Of a stretch of 64,000 bases of DNA, positions 19,901 to 27,638 are shown piece by piece. The notes beneath the pieces are model-generated. The model was not told where the DNA came from. It searched no databases and saw only the letters and a program-made list of their open reading frames with translations. Each line of letters begins with the position of its first letter. The first letter of the stretch is position 1. A program made the position numbers and the translations under genes. Source of the stretch: Arsenicicoccus dermatophilus (lineage in GTDB: Bacteria; Actinomycetota; Actinomycetes; Actinomycetales; Dermatophilaceae); assembly GCF_022568795.1 (NCBI RefSeq), contig NZ_JAKZHU010000001.1, positions 806,001 through 870,000 on the forward strand, read 5' to 3'.

Positions 19901-19983
19901 GGTGATCTCCTGGGTCGGGGAGGGAGGGGTCCGTGCGGGGCGGTCCGCGGCCTGCCGGAGGCATGGTCGCAGAGCGAACATCG

Positions 19984-19989
19984 ACGTTA
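19984..19989 (-). promoter_or_regulatory. Candidate -10 element of the nuclease gene
   Basis: TAACGT on the minus strand, 83 bp before the ATG at 19900. It lies in the divergent region 19901-20130 shared with murT. That region also holds a 10-bp palindrome, GTAGCGCTAC (20065-20074). Confidence 0.4.
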
Positions 19990-20117
19990 GCGATCCGTGA
20001 CTTTTCGGGAGAGACCGACGTATGACGGTCGCATGACTCCTGGGTGACGATTCGGGGTCGTCCGGTAGCGCTACGCAGTGGTACCCCCACCTGCATGGCC
20101 CAGCCCTCCGGCGCGGG

Positions 20118-20123
20118 TAGGGT
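20118..20123 (+). promoter_or_regulatory. -10 element of murT (leaderless)
   Basis: TAGGGT ends 7 nt before the GTG at 20131. Confidence 0.6.
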
Positions 20124-20130
20124 GTGCGCC

Positions 20131-21447
20131 GTGTGGAGGACGACGGCCGCGATCGCGGCAGGCAAGCTCGCGCGCACCGCCAGTCGGCTGCGCGGCGGTG
20201 GTAGCGGTGGCTCGGCGCTCCCCGGGCTGGTGGCGGAGCGGATCGACCCAGGCTTCCTGAGGTCGACGCTCGGGGACCTGCCTCGGGGCGTGGTGGTGGT
20301 GAGCGGCACCAACGGCAAGACGACGACCACCAAGATGGTGGTCGCCCTGCTGCGGGCCCACGGGCTCACCGTCATCACCAACCCGACAGGGTCCAACTTC
20401 ACCCGGGGCGTGATCTCCTCGATGCTCCCGGAGATCCCGCTGACCGGCCGGATCAAGGCCGACATCGCGGTCGTGGAGCTCGACGAGGCGCACTCGCTGA
20501 AGTTCGCCGAGGTGGTCGCCCCCACCCACGCCCTGCTCCTCAACGTCGCCCGGGACCAGCTCGACCGGTTCGCCGAGATCGACCACACCGCACGCCTGCT
20601 CACGCGCCTGGCCGAGCAGACGACCGGCGGCGTGGTCCTCAACCGCGACGACTCCTTCATCTCCCGCATCGACGAGCACGTCGGCCCGGACGTGACGGTC
20701 CGGTGGTTCGGCGTCGACCCCTCGATCGCCGACCGGCTGCCCGAGCTGCAGGAGGCCGACGTCCGCTTCGAGGAGGCCGACGAGGTGCCCCCGGCCGGCC
20801 CCTCCGACGGGCTGCTCAAGCCGATCGACGACCACCACTTCACGGTCGTCTTCGGCGACGGGCACGACGTGGGGCCGGTCAGCCTGCGTCAGCGGGGCCT
20901 GGCCGCCATGATCAACGCCACGGCCGCGACCTCGATGGTCCGCCTGGTCCTGGGGGACGACTTCCGGCATGCCGTCGCCGCCGAGGCGCTCGCCAAGGTC
21001 ACCCCGCCGTTCGGCCGCGGGGAGGTCGTCGACGTGGACGGGCAGCCGCTCGAGCTGGTCCTCGTCAAGAACCCCGCCGGCTTCACGGTCGCGCTCGGCA
21101 CCTACGGCACGACGCCGGTCGCCTCGATGGTCGCGATCAACGACAACTACGCCGACGGCCAGGACGTCTCGTGGCTGTACGACGTGAGCTTCGAGTCGCT
21201 GCGCGAGCACGGCGTCGCGGTCACCAGCGGCGTCCGGGCCTACGACATGGCCCTGCGGCTGAGGTACGACGACGTTCGCGTCGACTCCGTCGAGCCCGAC
21301 CTGGAGCGCGCGCTGGACGTCTTCCTCGCCGACCACGCGGACGAGCCCAAGCGGATCTTCTGCACCTACACCGCCATGATGACGCTGCGCCGGATGCTGG
21401 CCCAGCGCTACGACCTGCCCGACTTCGGCGAGGAGGCCACGGCCTGA
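20131..21447 (+). CDS. murT: Lipid II isoglutaminyl synthase, MurT subunit
   Basis: With GatD it amidates the D-Glu alpha-carboxyl of the lipid II stem peptide, activating the carboxylate with ATP at the inner membrane face. The 438-residue protein has the Mur-ligase P-loop SGTNGKTTTTK (residues 58-68), the metal-binding Glu in VVELDEAHS, and the C-terminal DUF1727 region ending FCTYTAMMTLRRML. Many MurT proteins have a four-Cys zinc ribbon in the central domain; here the only Cys is in FCTYTA, so the ribbon is absent. The GTG at 20131 is 7 nt from TAGGGT. The stop overlaps the gatD start by one base. Confidence 0.92.
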   Translation: MWRTTAAIAAGKLARTASRLRGGGSGGSALPGLVAERIDPGFLRSTLGDLPRGVVVVSGTNGKTTTTKMVVALLRAHGLTVITNPTGSNFTRGVISSMLPEIPLTGRIKADIAVVELDEAHSLKFAEVVAPTHALLLNVARDQLDRFAEIDHTARLLTRLAEQTTGGVVLNRDDSFISRIDEHVGPDVTVRWFGVDPSIADRLPELQEADVRFEEADEVPPAGPSDGLLKPIDDHHFTVVFGDGHDVGPVSLRQRGLAAMINATAATSMVRLVLGDDFRHAVAAEALAKVTPPFGRGEVVDVDGQPLELVLVKNPAGFTVALGTYGTTPVASMVAINDNYADGQDVSWLYDVSFESLREHGVAVTSGVRAYDMALRLRYDDVRVDSVEPDLERALDVFLADHADEPKRIFCTYTAMMTLRRMLAQRYDLPDFGEEATA

Positions 21448-22187
21448 TGTCCAAGGGACGGATCACGCTGGTCCACCTCTACCCCCGCGAGATGAGCATC
21501 TACGGCGATCTCGGCAACACCCGGGCGCTCGCGAGCCGACTGCGCTGGCACGGTTACGAGACCGAGGTCGTCGGGCACGCTCCCGGCGATCCCTGGCGCG
21601 ACGACGTGCACCTGGTCATGGGCGGCGGCGGGCAGGACTCCGGTCAGGCCCGCGTCGAGGACGACCTGGCCCGCATCGGCGACTCGCTCAAGGCGCTCGC
21701 CGCCGACGGCTGCCCCATGCTCGCCATCTGCGGGATGTACCAGCTCTTCGGCAATGCCTTCATCACCGTCGACGGCCAGCGGCTGCCGGGCCTCGGCATC
21801 CTGGACGTCACCACGACGGGCAAGGACACCCGGATGATCGGCGGGATCGTCCTGGACACCGACCTGGGCGAGGTCGTGGGCTTCGAGAACCACTCGGGCG
21901 CCACGATCCTCGGGCCCGGGCAGGCGCCCTTCGGCCGGGTCCTCGCCGGCCGCGGCAACAACGGCGAGGACGGCACCGAGGGCGCGCGCACCCGCAACGT
22001 CATCGGGACCTACCTGCACGGGCCGCTCCTGCCGGCCAACCCGGCGGTGGCCGACGGGCTGATCAAGGCGGCCGTGGAGCGGGCACTCGGCCGAGACTTC
22101 GAGCCGGGCGAGATCGACGACGCGTATGCCGAGCACGCGCGGACCCGCCAGGCCCGGCGCCTCAAGGCCGCTGCGGCCAGGAGGTAG
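21447..22187 (+). CDS. gatD: Lipid II isoglutaminyl synthase, glutaminase subunit GatD
   Basis: Releases ammonia from glutamine for MurT. The 246-residue protein is of the CobB/CobQ-type glutamine amidotransferase group. The nucleophile is Cys95 in LAICGMYQL and the catalytic His is in TYLHGPLLPANP. Start ATG at 21447 overlaps the murT stop (TGATG), with AGGAGG about 10 nt upstream inside murT. The two-gene unit is the standard actinobacterial arrangement. It converges on the flippase-like gene, with a weak hairpin between. Confidence 0.93.
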   Translation: MSKGRITLVHLYPREMSIYGDLGNTRALASRLRWHGYETEVVGHAPGDPWRDDVHLVMGGGGQDSGQARVEDDLARIGDSLKALAADGCPMLAICGMYQLFGNAFITVDGQRLPGLGILDVTTTGKDTRMIGGIVLDTDLGEVVGFENHSGATILGPGQAPFGRVLAGRGNNGEDGTEGARTRNVIGTYLHGPLLPANPAVADGLIKAAVERALGRDFEPGEIDDAYAEHARTRQARRLKAAAARR

Positions 22188-22188
22188 C

Positions 22189-22224
22189 CCGACCGGGCGC
22201 CGGCGGGCAGGGCGCGGCGGTCGG
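22189..22224. terminator. Weak hairpin between gatD and the convergent flippase-like gene
   Basis: CCGACCG pairs with CGGTCGG around a GC-rich 22-nt loop. It fills nearly the whole 37-bp gap between the two stop codons. Confidence 0.35.
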
Positions 22225-23292
22225 TCAGCTCCCGGCGAGCCGGGCACGCCGCCGCGCGTAGCAACCGCGCGACGCCCACCAGGCGAGCCCGCCCAGCGCC
22301 CCCAGCGGCAGCTCCATCAGGTGGGTGTAGATCGTGAACAGCACGATCCCGGCGGCGGCCTCGGCGTGCGGCGCGCCGAAGCCCACGAGCGCGATGGCGG
22401 TGCCGGCCTCGGTGACCCCGACGCCGCCGGGCGTGACCCCGACCGCGGTCAGCAGCCGGCCGACGGCGAAGGCCACGAACAGCTGCCCGAGTGACAGGTG
22501 CACGGAGGTCGCCTGCAGGCACAGCACGAAGAGCGCGTACTGCAGCGCGAAGAAGCCCAGCAGCCCCAGCGTCATCGGCACCCACCCCGACTCCACCACG
22601 AGGCCGATACGAGAGCGCAGGTCGTGGACCAGGTCGGCGACCCCCGTCGTCGGCCGCCGGGTGATCCGCCGCACCACCGGCCCGACGATCCCGTCGAGCG
22701 CCCGGCCGGTCGCCTGGGCCACCCGCTCCGAGGTGACGGTCGCCACGAACCAGCCGAGCAGCGCCAGCCCGACCCCCGCGCCGACGGCGGCGCCGCGGGC
22801 GACGCCGGGCGGCAACGGCTCGTCGCCCAGCAGCAGCACCAGGACACCGAGGACGGGCAGGGTCATCCGCCCCACGACGTTCCACACCCCGGTGACGATC
22901 AGGGAGGTGGAGATCTCGCGACCCTCGAAGCCCCAGGAGCGATACATGGCGTAGGTCGCCGCCGCGCCCATCGCCCCGCCGCCCGGCAGCAGGTTGCCGG
23001 CCGCGGACCCCGCGACGTTGACCATCAGCGCCTGCCCGTGGGTGAGCCCGGCGAGCGAACCGGTGAGGGTGAAGGTGTAGCTCCACAACGCCGTCAGGGT
23101 CAGCACGAGCAGGCCGATCGTGTTGGCCCAGCTGAGGGTCCGCAGCTGGGCCCACAGGTCGGCCCAGGTGGTCTGCGCGAAGTGCGGCAGCCCCCAGACG
23201 AGCAGGACCACGGCGAGGCCGATCCCGACGGCTGCCTGCAGCGCGGTCTGCCACCAGGGGGCGCGCCGGGTGGGGCCCGGCGGCGTGCTCAG
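22225..23292 (-). CDS. Lysylphosphatidylglycerol synthase-type (UPF0104) membrane protein, CTG start
   Basis: 355 residues with about eight transmembrane helices, matching the flippase-like membrane domain shared with MprF/AglD (UPF0104). Motifs include GSAAGNLLPGGGAMGAA and GVTPGGVGVTEAG. It probably moves or modifies a lipid-linked molecule. The only sensible start is CTG at 23292, which overlaps the PIG-L stop as CTGA, just as other pairs here overlap as ATGA or GTGA. The next in-frame GTG lies inside the first helix, and upstream extension gives Arg-rich non-family sequence. Translationally coupled to the deacetylase gene. Confidence 0.72.
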   Translation of the reverse strand: MSTPPGPTRRAPWWQTALQAAVGIGLAVVLLVWGLPHFAQTTWADLWAQLRTLSWANTIGLLVLTLTALWSYTFTLTGSLAGLTHGQALMVNVAGSAAGNLLPGGGAMGAAATYAMYRSWGFEGREISTSLIVTGVWNVVGRMTLPVLGVLVLLLGDEPLPPGVARGAAVGAGVGLALLGWFVATVTSERVAQATGRALDGIVGPVVRRITRRPTTGVADLVHDLRSRIGLVVESGWVPMTLGLLGFFALQYALFVLCLQATSVHLSLGQLFVAFAVGRLLTAVGVTPGGVGVTEAGTAIALVGFGAPHAEAAAGIVLFTIYTHLMELPLGALGGLAWWASRGCYARRRARLAGS

Positions 23293-24113
23293 GGCAACCC
23301 CTCGAAGACGTCGGTGGCGACGGGCGCGCCGGCCGGCCGGGCCGGGTCGACATACCACTCGCGGCCGAAGACCCAGTCGTAGACCGGGCGCGGGATGCGC
23401 AGGAAGGCCGCCAGCGTGCGCTCGGCGCCGTCGGAGGCGGCCTGCGAGGCGTGGGCGCGCATCGACGCGCGCTTGGCCGCGACGAAGGGCCGCACCGAGA
23501 TCCGGTGGGTGATGTCGGCGCTCGCGCTGTAGGCCCGGTCGAAGGAGGCGCGGTCGAAGTACGACGGGAAGGTGTAGAACGTCGACACCACGTCGAGGGC
23601 CCGGCACAGCAGGTCGCGGGGGGCGGTCGCCTGCAGCACGCGCGGCGTCCCGGCCAGCTCGGCCGCGCGGGCACCGACGTGGTGGACCTGGACGTGGTCA
23701 CGGTGGCCGTAGCCGCCGTTGGCGTCGTACGTCAGCAGGACGTCCACGGACTCCTCGCGCAGGATCCGGGCGAGCCGCCCGGCCGCCTCGTCGACGTCCG
23801 CGGCCGCGAACCGCTCGAGCCCGGGTGCGGGCGGGGCGATCTCGGGGCCGGAGCCGCTGTCGGCGTAGCCGAGCCACTCGACCCGCGCCACGTGCAGCGC
23901 GCGGCAGGACTCCAGCAGCTCCTGCAGCCGGTGGTGGCCGAGGGGTGCCGCGTCGGGCCGGCGGTAGTCCGCGGAGGTGAGGCCGAGGTCGCCGTCGGTG
24001 GCGGTGACCACGATCACCCGGTGCCCCTCGGCGGCGGCGCGGGCGAGCGTGCCGGAGGTGAGCAGGGCCTCGTCGTCGGGGTGGGCGTGGAAGGCGCAGA
24101 GTGTGTATGGCAT
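23289..24113 (-). CDS. PIG-L (LmbE) family zinc deacetylase
   Basis: De-N-acetylases of this family act on GlcNAc-containing substrates: mycothiol precursors, GlcNAc-lipids, antibiotics. The 274-residue protein has the zinc motif HAHPDDE near the N-terminus and the second motif GYGHRDHVQVHH. MshB or Mca identity cannot be claimed. Start ATG 24113 is chosen because CAGGAT ends 7 nt upstream (leaderless); the in-frame ATG at 24122 is the alternative and would sit inside that hexamer. It overlaps the flippase-like gene and is divergent from a GT4 glycosyltransferase, which suggests a glycolipid pathway. Confidence 0.83.
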   Translation of the reverse strand: MPYTLCAFHAHPDDEALLTSGTLARAAAEGHRVIVVTATDGDLGLTSADYRRPDAAPLGHHRLQELLESCRALHVARVEWLGYADSGSGPEIAPPAPGLERFAAADVDEAAGRLARILREESVDVLLTYDANGGYGHRDHVQVHHVGARAAELAGTPRVLQATAPRDLLCRALDVVSTFYTFPSYFDRASFDRAYSASADITHRISVRPFVAAKRASMRAHASQAASDGAERTLAAFLRIPRPVYDWVFGREWYVDPARPAGAPVATDVFEGLP

Positions 24114-24146
24114 CGGGTCCATCCTGTCTCATGTCAGGCTGGGAGG
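24114..24146. promoter_or_regulatory. Compact divergent leaderless promoters (PIG-L / glycosyltransferase)
   Basis: Only 33 bp separate the two start codons. CAGGAT (minus, 24121-24126) is 7 nt from the PIG-L ATG. CAGGCT (plus, 24135-24140) is 6 nt from the glycosyltransferase GTG. Both have C instead of the usual first T. Co-regulation is likely. Confidence 0.5.
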
Positions 24147-25313
24147 GTGAGAGTCGCCGTGCTGTCGGACTGCTACCTGCCCCGCCTGGGCGGGATCGAG
24201 GTGCAGGTCCACGACCTCGCGGAGCAGCTGGTGCGCCGCGGGCACGAGGTGACGGTTCTCACCGCGACACCGGGGCGGCAGGGGGAGCGGCACGGGGCCG
24301 TGGAGGTCGTCGACGGGGTGCCGGTGCACCACCTGGCGCTGCGGCTGCCGGGCGACCTGCCGGTCAACCCCTTCGCCGGGTCGATGCTGCGGGAGCGGCT
24401 GCGTGACGGCGGCTTCGACGTGGCCCACGCCCACCTGGGCGTGGTGAGCCCCTTCGGGCGGCTGGCGGTCGACGCGGCGCTCGCGGCGGGGCTGCCCACG
24501 GCGATCACCTGGCACTGCGCGCTCGACGCGATGGCCCCCCTGCTGCGGCGCGCCGGGACGGTGCGGCGCTGGTCCGAGCAGGGTGCGGCGCTGTCGGCCG
24601 TGAGCCGGATGGCGGCGGCCCAGGTCGCCAGGGCCGCGGCCGAGGCACCGGTGTCGGTGCTGCCCAACGGGATCGACGTGCCCCGCTGGTCCCCGCCCGG
24701 GGGTCGTCCGACCCCGGAAGGGACGCCGCTCACCCTGGTCACCGCGATGCGCCTGGCGCGGCGCAAGCGACCGCTGCCGCTGCTGCGCGCCGCGCGCGAG
24801 GTGGAGCGGCGGTTGCGTGGCGGCGGGGGCCGACCGGCGGAGGTCGACTGGCGGCTGGACGTCTACGGCGAGGGACCGCAGCGGGCGCTGCTCGAGGCCT
24901 ACCTGCGCCGGGAGGGACTGACCCACCGGGTGCGGCTGCGCGGCCGGGTGCCGCGGCCGGAGCTGCTCGCCGCCTGTCGCTCGGCGGCCGCCTATGTCTC
25001 GCCCGCGCGGCTGGAGGCCTTCGGGATCGCCGCCCTGGAGGCCCGCACCGCCGGTCTGCCGGTGCTCGCCGTCCAGGGCAGCGGGGTCACCGACTTCGTC
25101 GAGCACGGCCGGTCCGGGCTGATCGCGTCGGACGACGCGCAGATGTCGGACCACATGCATACCATCCTGACGGATCCCGTTGTGCGGCAAGCCATCCGAA
25201 TGCACAATGCCGAGACCCCGCCTGCTCAGGCGTGGCCTTCGGTCCTGGATCTGGTGGAGAGGGAGCTCGCTCGTGCCGGCGAGCTGCGCAGCATGCTCAG
25301 GGGGACCCCATGA
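24147..25313 (+). CDS. GT4-family glycosyltransferase
   Basis: 388 residues, GT-B fold. The N-terminal YLPRLGGIEVQVHDLAEQL acceptor-side motif is followed by SVLPNGIDV at the domain boundary. The sugar-nucleotide site is SPARLEAFGIAALEARTAGLPV, containing the usual E-x7-E pair. Similar enzymes transfer mannose, glucose or GlcNAc to lipids or inositol phosphate; the donor is not predictable here. The GTG at 24147 is preceded directly by GGGAGG, too close for a ribosome site, and by CAGGCT at 6 nt. The stop overlaps the NUDIX gene (ATGA). Confidence 0.85.
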   Translation: MRVAVLSDCYLPRLGGIEVQVHDLAEQLVRRGHEVTVLTATPGRQGERHGAVEVVDGVPVHHLALRLPGDLPVNPFAGSMLRERLRDGGFDVAHAHLGVVSPFGRLAVDAALAAGLPTAITWHCALDAMAPLLRRAGTVRRWSEQGAALSAVSRMAAAQVARAAAEAPVSVLPNGIDVPRWSPPGGRPTPEGTPLTLVTAMRLARRKRPLPLLRAAREVERRLRGGGGRPAEVDWRLDVYGEGPQRALLEAYLRREGLTHRVRLRGRVPRPELLAACRSAAAYVSPARLEAFGIAALEARTAGLPVLAVQGSGVTDFVEHGRSGLIASDDAQMSDHMHTILTDPVVRQAIRMHNAETPPAQAWPSVLDLVERELARAGELRSMLRGTP

Positions 25314-26083
25314 CCGACCGGCTCCAGACCGACGCCTACGGGCGGGTGGTCCGCAACGGGCGGGTGCTCGACGCCCCCGTCCACGTCGACGGCTACGACC
25401 GCGACGGGCGCCGCCAGGTCGCGGAGGACCTTCCGCACGGCGTCTCGCCGGACGACCTGCTGCGCAGCCACGGCTGGGACCCGGTGCGTCCCGTCGCGGC
25501 CGAGCGGGACCTGGGCGACCCGCACGGGATCGTCCTGACGTATGTCGTGGACCGGCGCGAGGACGGCCCGCTCCCGCTGACCTGGTCCCCGGTCGCCGTG
25601 GACGAGGGGATCGTCCTGGACCCCGCCCGGCCGCCCCTCGTGCGCACCCGCGTCGCGGCCTACGCCGTCGTCCACGGCCCCCGCGGCGTCCTGCTCACCG
25701 TCAACTCCGAGCGCACCAACGCCCACGGCACCTACGGCCTGCCGGGCGGCGGCGTCGAGCCGGGGGAGGACCCCGAGGCCGCCGTCGTCCGCGAGGTGTG
25801 GGAGGAGACCGGGCAGGACATCTACCGCCCCCGCCTCGTCGCCGTGCTCAGCCAGCACTGGATCGGTCTGTCCCCCAAGGGGATCCTGGAGGACTTCCAG
25901 GCGGTGCGACTCGTCTACGGCGCCGAGCTGCAGCGCACCCAGGACCTCGTGGTGCACGACACGGGTGGGACCACCGAGGCCGCGGAGTGGGTGCCGCACG
26001 CCCGCCTGTCCGCGATCCCCCTGGCCCCGGCCTGGGCGGGGGTGCGCGATCACCTCGGGGACGAGACCGACCGGCCCGCCTAG
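25310..26083 (+). CDS. NUDIX hydrolase
   Basis: 257 residues. A NUDIX box at about residues 147-169 (GGVEPGEDPEAAVVREVWEE) matches GX5EX7REUXEEXGU, so it hydrolyses a nucleoside diphosphate linked to another moiety, using Mg2+. An unusual N-terminal region of about 110 residues precedes the domain and resembles no motif I know. Translationally coupled to the glycosyltransferase, which hints at a nucleotide-sugar or sugar-phosphate substrate (inference). The TAG stop shares a CTAG palindrome with the stop of the convergent small gene. Confidence 0.82.
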   Translation: MTDRLQTDAYGRVVRNGRVLDAPVHVDGYDRDGRRQVAEDLPHGVSPDDLLRSHGWDPVRPVAAERDLGDPHGIVLTYVVDRREDGPLPLTWSPVAVDEGIVLDPARPPLVRTRVAAYAVVHGPRGVLLTVNSERTNAHGTYGLPGGGVEPGEDPEAAVVREVWEETGQDIYRPRLVAVLSQHWIGLSPKGILEDFQAVRLVYGAELQRTQDLVVHDTGGTTEAAEWVPHARLSAIPLAPAWAGVRDHLGDETDRPA

Positions 26084-26298
26084 CGGGTCCGCCGCGCGAT
26101 CCCCGCCGCCCCGACGACGAGCAGCACCAGCCCCACGCCGACCGCGACCCAGGGGCCCCACCGCCCCACGTCCACCTGCACCCGGGCCAGCTCGCCCGCG
26201 AGCACCCCGGCCGCGAGCGCCAGCCCGAGCAGGCCCACCACGAGGGCGGGGGCGCAAGGACCACGGGGGCGCTGCTCGCCATACCTGCTGCTGCTCAT
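26080..26298 (-). CDS. Small two-helix membrane protein downstream of PspC
   Basis: 72 residues with two hydrophobic helices (ALVVGLLGLALAAGVLAG and WVAVGVGLVLLVVGAAGI) joined by a short polar loop, ending in basic ARRTR. The start overlaps the PspC gene stop as ATGA, so it is made together with the PspC protein and is probably part of the same envelope complex. No named family is recognised. Confidence 0.7.
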   Translation of the reverse strand: MSSSRYGEQRPRGPCAPALVVGLLGLALAAGVLAGELARVQVDVGRWGPWVAVGVGLVLLVVGAAGIARRTR

Positions 26299-27512
26299 CG
26301 GGTGACCTCCTCGATCGTCGTCTCCCCGAGGCCCACGTGAGCCACGAGGTCCAGCACCGGCCGGCCCCGGCCGATCACCGTCTCGCCGCTGCCGACGGCG
26401 GTGACCTCGCCGCCCGCGCGGCGCACCCTCAGGTCGCCGAGCCCCACGTCGCCACGCACCCGCACCGTCAACCCCTGCGGGACCCGCACCACCAGGTCGC
26501 CCAGGCCGACGTCGGTGGTGATGCTGCGCCCGGAGACCTGCTCGGGATCCAGGTGGGTCAGGTCCAGGACGCCGTCGCCGGCGGCGACGTGGTACTCCTC
26601 CCCGCCGCGCAGCTCGGTGGGTACCCAGCTCATGTCGTGGGTCGCGGAGCCCAGCTGGACCCCGCCCCACCACCCGTCGACGCTGCGAGTGGTCCCGGCC
26701 CCCGCCGTCAGCCCGAGCGACAGGAGCACGACGACGACCGTCGTCAGGCCGCCCCGGCGCCCGGCGAGGCCGATGACGACGAGGAAGGTCGCGCACAGCC
26801 CCAGGGCCGTCGCCGTCGCCACCTGCGCCGGGTGCTCCAGGTGCACCCGGCCCACGCTCTGGGCGCCGAGCACCCCGCCGCCGCCGATCACGGCCAGACC
26901 CAGCGTGGCGAGCGCACCGGGCCGGCCGAGCGAGGGGCGTCGGGCCCGGGCCCGGGCCGGGACGGCGACCGGCTCCGGCGACGCCGGGGCGGCCGTCGAC
27001 CGCGTCGAGCTGCTCGCCCCGCTGGACTCGGTCGACCCGGCCGGGACGGACGGCCGACCTCGGCCCGTCCGTCGCCACCACCACCAGGCCCCGGCCGCGG
27101 CCACGGCGCTCCAGGTGAGCGCCAGGGCCAGGCCCCGGGCATCGACCTGCGCCCCGCCCCCCAGGTCCCCGACGTGGTCCAGCACCAGCAGCCCGGTGAG
27201 GACGAGCAGGATCACCGAGTCGCCGTCGCCGTGGCGGACGGCCTTCTCCAGCGGGATCTGCTGGGCGGTGTCGGCCATCAGGCTGAAGGCCAGGAAGTAC
27301 GCCGGCACCCCGACGCCCCCCATGGCCAGCGTCAGGCCCCAGGCGATGCGCACGACCACCGGGTCGACGCCGAGGGCGTCGGCCACGCCCGCGCACACCC
27401 CGGCGACCCAGCGATCGGTGAGGCGGCGGCGGATCCCGGTCGCGCGCACCCGCTCGCAGAAGCGGTCGAGGCCGTCCGTCGGCCGAGGGCCCGGGGACTG
27501 GGTCTGCGTCAT
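26295..27512 (-). CDS. PspC-domain membrane protein with LiaF/DUF4097-like C-terminal domain
   Basis: 405 residues. A PspC domain lies at about residues 25-90 (RRLTDRWVAGVCAGVADALGV, then a hydrophobic helix). Several transmembrane helices and an Ala/Ser/Pro linker follow. The extracytoplasmic end is beta-rich with repeated DVGLGDLVVRVPQG / DVGLGDLRVRRAGG / HVGLGETTIEE units, as in LiaF- and DUF4097-type domains. Such proteins sense or modulate envelope stress. The start at 27512 has CACGCT 6 nt upstream (27519-27524). It is divergent from a sensor kinase with its own PspC domain. Confidence 0.82.
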   Translation of the reverse strand: MTQTQSPGPRPTDGLDRFCERVRATGIRRRLTDRWVAGVCAGVADALGVDPVVVRIAWGLTLAMGGVGVPAYFLAFSLMADTAQQIPLEKAVRHGDGDSVILLVLTGLLVLDHVGDLGGGAQVDARGLALALTWSAVAAAGAWWWWRRTGRGRPSVPAGSTESSGASSSTRSTAAPASPEPVAVPARARARRPSLGRPGALATLGLAVIGGGGVLGAQSVGRVHLEHPAQVATATALGLCATFLVVIGLAGRRGGLTTVVVVLLSLGLTAGAGTTRSVDGWWGGVQLGSATHDMSWVPTELRGGEEYHVAAGDGVLDLTHLDPEQVSGRSITTDVGLGDLVVRVPQGLTVRVRGDVGLGDLRVRRAGGEVTAVGSGETVIGRGRPVLDLVAHVGLGETTIEEVTR

Positions 27513-27559
27513 ACCGCCAGCGTGGCCGACGCCAGGACCTCCGGGCCATGAGGGTCGCC

Positions 27560-27626
27560 CCTGACCCGGCCCTGACCCATCCCCGGACCCCCGCCGGTGC
27601 CCTCGCCCCGGGGTCCGGGGATGGGT
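27560..27626. promoter_or_regulatory. Operator-like repeats between the PspC and sensor kinase genes
   Basis: Two direct copies of CCTGACCC (27560-27567 and 27571-27578) are spaced one helical turn apart (11 bp). They adjoin a perfect 17-bp inverted repeat (27575-27591 with 27610-27626, 18-bp loop). The right arm ends 12 bp before the kinase GTG. Position and spacing suggest binding of the LuxR-type response regulator encoded downstream, or a hairpin at the promoter. Confidence 0.55.
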
Positions 27627-27638
27627 GAGGATGGACGC

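Noticed and set aside
16118-19990. Plus-strand open frame of about 1290 codons
   Set aside because: It runs antisense to the nuclease gene and out of frame with the PAP2 gene; the protein is an Arg/Gly/Val-rich shadow typical of high-GC DNA.
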